A stretch of 6,549 nucleotides of DNA from an uncultured Chlamydiae bacterium (GTDB lineage Bacteria; Chlamydiota; Chlamydiia; Chlamydiales; SM23-39): positions 1 through 6,549 of the forward strand of contig CAISYW010000071.1 in NCBI GenBank assembly GCA_903889795.1, written 5' to 3'. The position numbers and the translations under genes are program-made. Position 1 is the first letter of the stretch. Each line of letters starts with the position of its first letter. Below are positions 5,196 through 6,549 of the stretch, piece after piece. Below the pieces are notes generated by a model. That model was not told the origin of the DNA, did not search any database, and saw only the letters and a list, made by a program, of their open reading frames with translations.

Positions 5196-6521
5196 TTATG
5201 GTTGTTTCTGAAGAGCCTTCGTAATGATATCTGAGAGTTCATCGATTTTAATATTGGGATTTCTTTGAATTTCATCTAGTATATGCTTACAAAGATCTGG
5301 TTTATTCTCAAACAGCGTCCGATCTATGTCATAAATAAGTTTAATCGAGAAAGTTAATAAAGAGAGCGATTCAGCAGAAGGTTCAGTTTCAGAAGAAATA
5401 TATTGAAACACTAAGCCTTGCAGAATAACGTTTTCTTTAATTTCCCCGTGTTTAAAAAGAATATCAATTATTTTTTTGAGTTTAACGACCGATTCCTGAT
5501 CTTTTTGCTTAATATCTAGGTCTTGAATACATTCTAATATTCCACAACATTTCATCGGATTTTCGGTAAATATGTCTGGATAATTAACATTAAGGTATTT
5601 AATCCAATCAATTAATGAAGAAACTGTTTCTTCTGAAGGAGCGAGTTTAGTTGAAAGATGTTTAAATACAAGAGCAATTAGTTTTTCGTCGTTTCTGCAT
5701 TGTGTTCTAATGTGTGGAATTTGACTAACTAGCATTGATAAGCGGTAGCAAATTAGAGATGTCTTTTGGGAATAACTTGAAAATGTTTCTAGTAAAAACA
5801 TCATCAATGGATTCGATCTTAATGAAGAATCTCCTTCATTATAATAACTATGTTTTCCATCCTCAATAAAGTCAATGGTCACTAGATCGAAAAGAGTCTT
5901 TCGTAAATTTTGGCAAACTTCCCAATGATTTACTATCTGTTGAAATTGTGGATCATTTTTGAATAATTCAGGAAAATCATTAAAATCGTTCGGATCTAAA
6001 GCTATCGATAATAAAGTGATAATATCATCGTCGTTCATTTGTTTTGATTTGAAAAGTTTGATATAAAGTTCAATTGTAGAAAATATTTTTTTATAAAGTT
6101 TTTTCTTTGGTTCGTCTGGTCCAGCTAAGCAGTTTAAAAATAATTTTGTAGGAATTAATTTTTTTCGCATTGTATTCAACAGTTCTGAAACCACCGCTTT
6201 ATTTCTGCATCTGCATATAAGAACTGGTGGTAGGGCCGCAAGACCTGAAGCTCCTATAACGCTTAATGCTCCTAGACCTGCGCTAGCCGCTATAAAGCTC
6301 CATAACCCCAATTTTCCAAATAAGGTTCCGACAGCAATCGCTCCAAAAGTGGCCAAAGGTGCTCCCGGAATAAATATCAAACAGGCCGCGACAATCGCTA
6401 CAACAGCGACTGTACCAACAACAACCGCAATGATTACTGTGCGGTTTTCCCAAAGCACTGTCGTTAATTTTGGTCGGCTTTGTATTATTGATGGAATTAT
6501 TTTGTTTGCCGAATAACTCAT
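5196..6521 (-). CDS. Inc-like membrane protein with C-terminal helical repeats
   Basis: This protein has 441 residues. The ATG (6521-6519) follows AAGGA with 6 nt spacing. After 27 polar residues comes a hydrophobic block at 29-103: one span at 29-51, a second at 54-69, and a longer stretch at 73-103 with a short turn. Two or more closely spaced spans near the N-terminus with the remainder cytosolic is the layout of chlamydial inclusion membrane (Inc) proteins, secreted by type III and placed in the vacuole membrane. Residues 109-441 are helical and charged. They contain a repeat that I can align: L-V-F-K-H-L-S at 284 and L-V-F-Q-Y-I-S at 370 begin two units 86 residues apart. Each runs through P-S-x-E-x-x-S and L/I-F-x-x-x-P to C-x-x-I-L-x-x-I-Q. 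A third, weaker copy (F-P-E-L-F-K-N-D-P, 183-191) lies earlier. Such helical repeats usually bind proteins. No enzyme motif is visible, and the family is unknown to me. The gene is convergent with the kinase-like gene across a 101-nt spacer. Confidence 0.7.
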   Translation of the reverse strand: MSYSANKIIPSIIQSRPKLTTVLWENRTVIIAVVVGTVAVVAIVAACLIFIPGAPLATFGAIAVGTLFGKLGLWSFIAASAGLGALSVIGASGLAALPPVLICRCRNKAVVSELLNTMRKKLIPTKLFLNCLAGPDEPKKKLYKKIFSTIELYIKLFKSKQMNDDDIITLLSIALDPNDFNDFPELFKNDPQFQQIVNHWEVCQNLRKTLFDLVTIDFIEDGKHSYYNEGDSSLRSNPLMMFLLETFSSYSQKTSLICYRLSMLVSQIPHIRTQCRNDEKLIALVFKHLSTKLAPSEETVSSLIDWIKYLNVNYPDIFTENPMKCCGILECIQDLDIKQKDQESVVKLKKIIDILFKHGEIKENVILQGLVFQYISSETEPSAESLSLLTFSIKLIYDIDRTLFENKPDLCKHILDEIQRNPNIKIDELSDIITKALQKQP

Positions 6522-6539
6522 GTATAATCCTTTTTATAT

Positions 6540-6545
6540 ATTATA
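6540..6545 (-). promoter_or_regulatory. Candidate -10 box of the Inc-like gene
   Basis: On the minus strand TATAAT lies 18 nt before the ATG, giving a very short leader that would still include the AAGGA ribosome site. The -35 region falls outside the window, and the surrounding sequence is nearly all A and T, so the match is weak evidence. Confidence 0.25.
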
Positions 6546-6549
6546 TAAA

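Noticed and set aside
1..6549. CRISPR array, tRNA, rRNA or toxin-antitoxin pair
   Set aside because: No regularly spaced direct repeats, no tRNA-like cloverleaf or rRNA core sequence, and no pair of small overlapping genes were seen on reading both strands.

Overview
The window reads as an accessory, effector-rich segment of an AT-rich intracellular bacterium. An amoeba-associated (environmental) member of the Chlamydiae is the best guess. The reasons are an otubain-type OTU deubiquitinase, a kinase-like protein with one N-terminal membrane anchor, a protein with a long N-terminal hydrophobic block followed by helical repeats (the layout of chlamydial Inc proteins), and a eukaryotic-looking low-complexity basic protein. 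This placement comes from protein character only; there is no rRNA or housekeeping marker, so another amoeba-associated lineage such as Legionellales cannot be excluded.

Layout. Positions 1-719 (minus) hold the start of a xylose-isomerase-like TIM-barrel gene that runs off the left edge; it appears to begin at a TTG codon behind a perfect AGGAGG. Just upstream, 733-822 (minus) is a decayed N-terminus of an IS200/IS605-family tnpB with three in-frame stops. A promoter-like sequence (808-836, plus) points right into a headless outer-membrane beta-barrel fragment (952-1395). Positions 1396-1607 contain no gene I can support, but they carry nested inverted repeats that look like a small dispersed element. 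Positions 1608-2309 (minus) encode a basic, proline-rich protein with many S/T-P sites. Positions 2310-2531 contain a terminator-like hairpin, three AAACGTTT-like sites, and an out-of-frame transmembrane tail that seems to belong to the next gene. Positions 2532-3488 (minus) encode the otubain-like cysteine protease. It is divergent from 3682-5094 (plus), a membrane-anchored protein-kinase-like protein; the 193-nt spacer has a good promoter for the kinase-like gene, overlapped by a 9-bp palindrome. Positions 5095-5195 are a short convergent spacer without a convincing terminator. Positions 5196-6521 (minus) encode an Inc-like membrane protein.

How the genes fit together. The four intact genes between 1608 and 6521 look like single-gene transcription units for secreted proteins aimed at host processes: ubiquitin removal, phosphorylation or pseudokinase scaffolding, a possible mimic of Cdk substrates, and membrane-linked protein binding. 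They do not form one operon. The IS scar and the headless porin-like gene on the left suggest that this is a rearranged, gene-decaying boundary.

The observations most worth following up are the apparent one-frame loss of a C-terminal membrane anchor in the deubiquitinase, the conserved D-x-K-x-x-N plus V-D-L kinase core in the 470-residue protein, and the Cdk-site and RxLF motif combination in the basic protein.
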